NCBI GenBank assembly: GCA_047629415.1
Contig: JBLHWZ010000303.1
Location: forward strand, 1-6,905
Reading direction: 5' to 3'
Origin: CBDUJZ01 sp047629415
GTDB lineage: Bacteria > Myxococcota_A > Bradymonadia > REDH01
Length of the DNA: 6,905 nucleotides
The translations under genes and the position numbers were made by a program. The notes below the pieces were generated by a model. The model did no database searches. It saw only the letters and a list, made by a program, of their open reading frames with translations, and was not told where the DNA came from. Shown here in pieces: positions 5,921 through 6,905 of the stretch; position 1 is the stretch's first letter; each line of letters starts with the position of its first letter.

Positions 5921-6905
5921 ATGAGAACACGTCACTTCGCACTCCTCGCTCTTCCGATCGCTGCAGCTGCCTGCGGCGGTGGCCAAGAATCACTGGAAAG
6001 CACTCCGTCTGCGTCTTCCGCCTTTCTGGGTGGAGACGAGGACAACCTCTACATGGCGGGGATGCGCGCTTGGCAGGCGGGAGACCCAGCGGTGGCAGAA
6101 ACGAAGTTCCGCGAGGCGCTCGTCGCGAACTCTCGATACCTCGCCGCCCACATTGCTCTTGCCCAGCTGTTGCTCGATGAAGGCCGGGCTCAAGAGTCAG
6201 TGAGCGCGTTCGACGAAGCGCTCTCTCTGCGTGGGACGTCTGTTGACGCCTTACTCGGTCGCGCGCAGGCGCTGATCGCACTCGGGAGGTACGAAGACGC
6301 ATTCGCCTCTGCATCTACCGCGATCGACCTGGCAGCCGACAATGAGATGCGCGAGCTTGAGGCTGCCGCCCAAACGGCCTCCGCTCAGGCCCTGACCGCG
6401 ATGGACAACAATGCCGGCGCGGTCGCGGCTTACGAGGCAGCGCTCCTGCTCGACGCCGGCACCACCGAAGCTCGCGTCGGTCTCGCGCGGCTCTACGTTG
6501 AGCTCGGCGATCTGCCCAACGCGGTTCGCGTACTCGGGCGGGCAGCGTCCTATGAGCAAGACGCCGAAGACCTTCTCGCCGTCGGGCGAGCGTTCCACGA
6601 CTTCGGAGTCTACGATCCAGCAATGGACGCGCTCGAGGCGGCGTACTCGAGCGACCCTTCGCTCGACGATGTCCTCTACTATTACGCCTCCAGCGCAGTT
6701 CGATCCGGCCGTCACGATCTCGGGAACTCAATCGCCACCGAGCTAATCGGTCGCAATCCAGGGTATCTCGAAGCCTATCTAGCGCGCGGAGAAGCGTCCT
6801 TGGAGCGCGGCTATATCCACAACGCTCGGGAGGATGCCGCTCTTGTGTTGGCACGCGATCCTAACAACTACGATGCCCTCGTCCTTGATGGAGACGTCGA
6901 AGTGG
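5921..6905 (+). CDS. TPR-repeat lipoprotein (3' end outside window)
   Basis: The frame is open from the ATG to the right edge (328 complete codons). The N-terminus MRTRHFALLALPIAAAACGG has basic residues, a hydrophobic core and a lipobox-like A-A-A-C with Cys18 followed by glycines, so signal peptidase II processing and lipid anchoring are likely; Ala at -3 is less common than Leu. A short Ser/Gly linker leads to helical tetratricopeptide repeats from about residue 41. Clear units are near 41-74 (AWQAGDPAVAETKFREAL), 75-108 (AQLLLDEGRAQESVSAFDEA) and 109-142 (AQALIALGRYEDAFASASTA), and more degenerate ones continue to the edge (LARLYVELGDLPNAVRVLGR; ARGEASLERGYIHNAREDAA). TPR arrays are protein-binding scaffolds, and in lipoproteins they often serve envelope or secretion complexes. 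No partner is evident here. Whether another domain follows cannot be seen. Confidence 0.92.
   Translation, partial: MRTRHFALLALPIAAAACGGGQESLESTPSASSAFLGGDEDNLYMAGMRAWQAGDPAVAETKFREALVANSRYLAAHIALAQLLLDEGRAQESVSAFDEALSLRGTSVDALLGRAQALIALGRYEDAFASASTAIDLAADNEMRELEAAAQTASAQALTAMDNNAGAVAAYEAALLLDAGTTEARVGLARLYVELGDLPNAVRVLGRAASYEQDAEDLLAVGRAFHDFGVYDPAMDALEAAYSSDPSLDDVLYYYASSAVRSGRHDLGNSIATELIGRNPGYLEAYLARGEASLERGYIHNAREDAALVLARDPNNYDALVLDGDVEV

Noticed and set aside
5775..6854. Two consecutive antisense frames of 179 codons each opposite the TPR gene and the transporter end
   Set aside because: They are Arg/Pro-rich, without domain character, and lie opposite well-supported genes; they arise from GC-rich codon bias. 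The equal length is coincidental.
1..6905. CRISPR arrays, insertion sequences, tRNA or rRNA genes, riboswitches
   Set aside because: No regularly spaced DNA repeats, transposase-like frames, terminal inverted repeats or recognisable RNA-gene sequences were seen on either strand.

Overview
The base composition (GC-rich, strong G/C preference at codon third positions) and the gene set point to a deltaproteobacterial-type organism, most likely Myxococcota or a relative. The gene set is a PEGA-domain membrane protein, a methylmalonyl-CoA epimerase, a large outer-membrane barrel resembling a myxobacterial family, and a TPR lipoprotein. This placement comes from protein character alone, with no marker gene, so it is provisional.

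Layout. Positions 1-1220 hold a minus-strand gene that runs off the left edge. It has an acidic N-terminus with repeated threonine motifs, one transmembrane helix, two PEGA domains and the start of a C-terminal repeat region. A divergent intergenic region with a 23-bp dyad (1293-1315) separates it from plus-strand genes. These are methylmalonyl-CoA epimerase (1349-1774), a 682-aa signal-peptide-bearing outer-membrane beta-barrel protein (1874-3922), a small overlapping lipoprotein-like gene (3886-4263), a PiT/PHO4-like multi-pass transporter with an extra C-terminal extracytoplasmic domain (4322-5821), and a TPR lipoprotein that runs off the right edge (5921-6905). Coding density is high and no mobile elements, CRISPR arrays, rRNA or tRNA genes were seen.

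How the genes may work together. The epimerase belongs to propionate/methylmalonyl-CoA metabolism and looks independent of its neighbours. The barrel, lipoprotein and transporter are close together on one strand (37-nt overlap, then a 58-nt gap). They would occupy the outer membrane, a membrane-anchored periplasmic position and the inner membrane, so a shared envelope import role is possible but unproven. The PEGA protein is the most suggestive item. Its cytoplasmic tail carries three copies of a Glu-x-Thr-x-Val/Ile-aromatic motif resembling the phosphothreonine switch of GarA/OdhI, suggesting Ser/Thr-kinase and FHA-domain signalling. A long imperfect inverted repeat (3925-3968) lies just after the barrel stop codon and inside the beginning of the lipoprotein gene. 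It is the most striking non-coding-type signal in the window.
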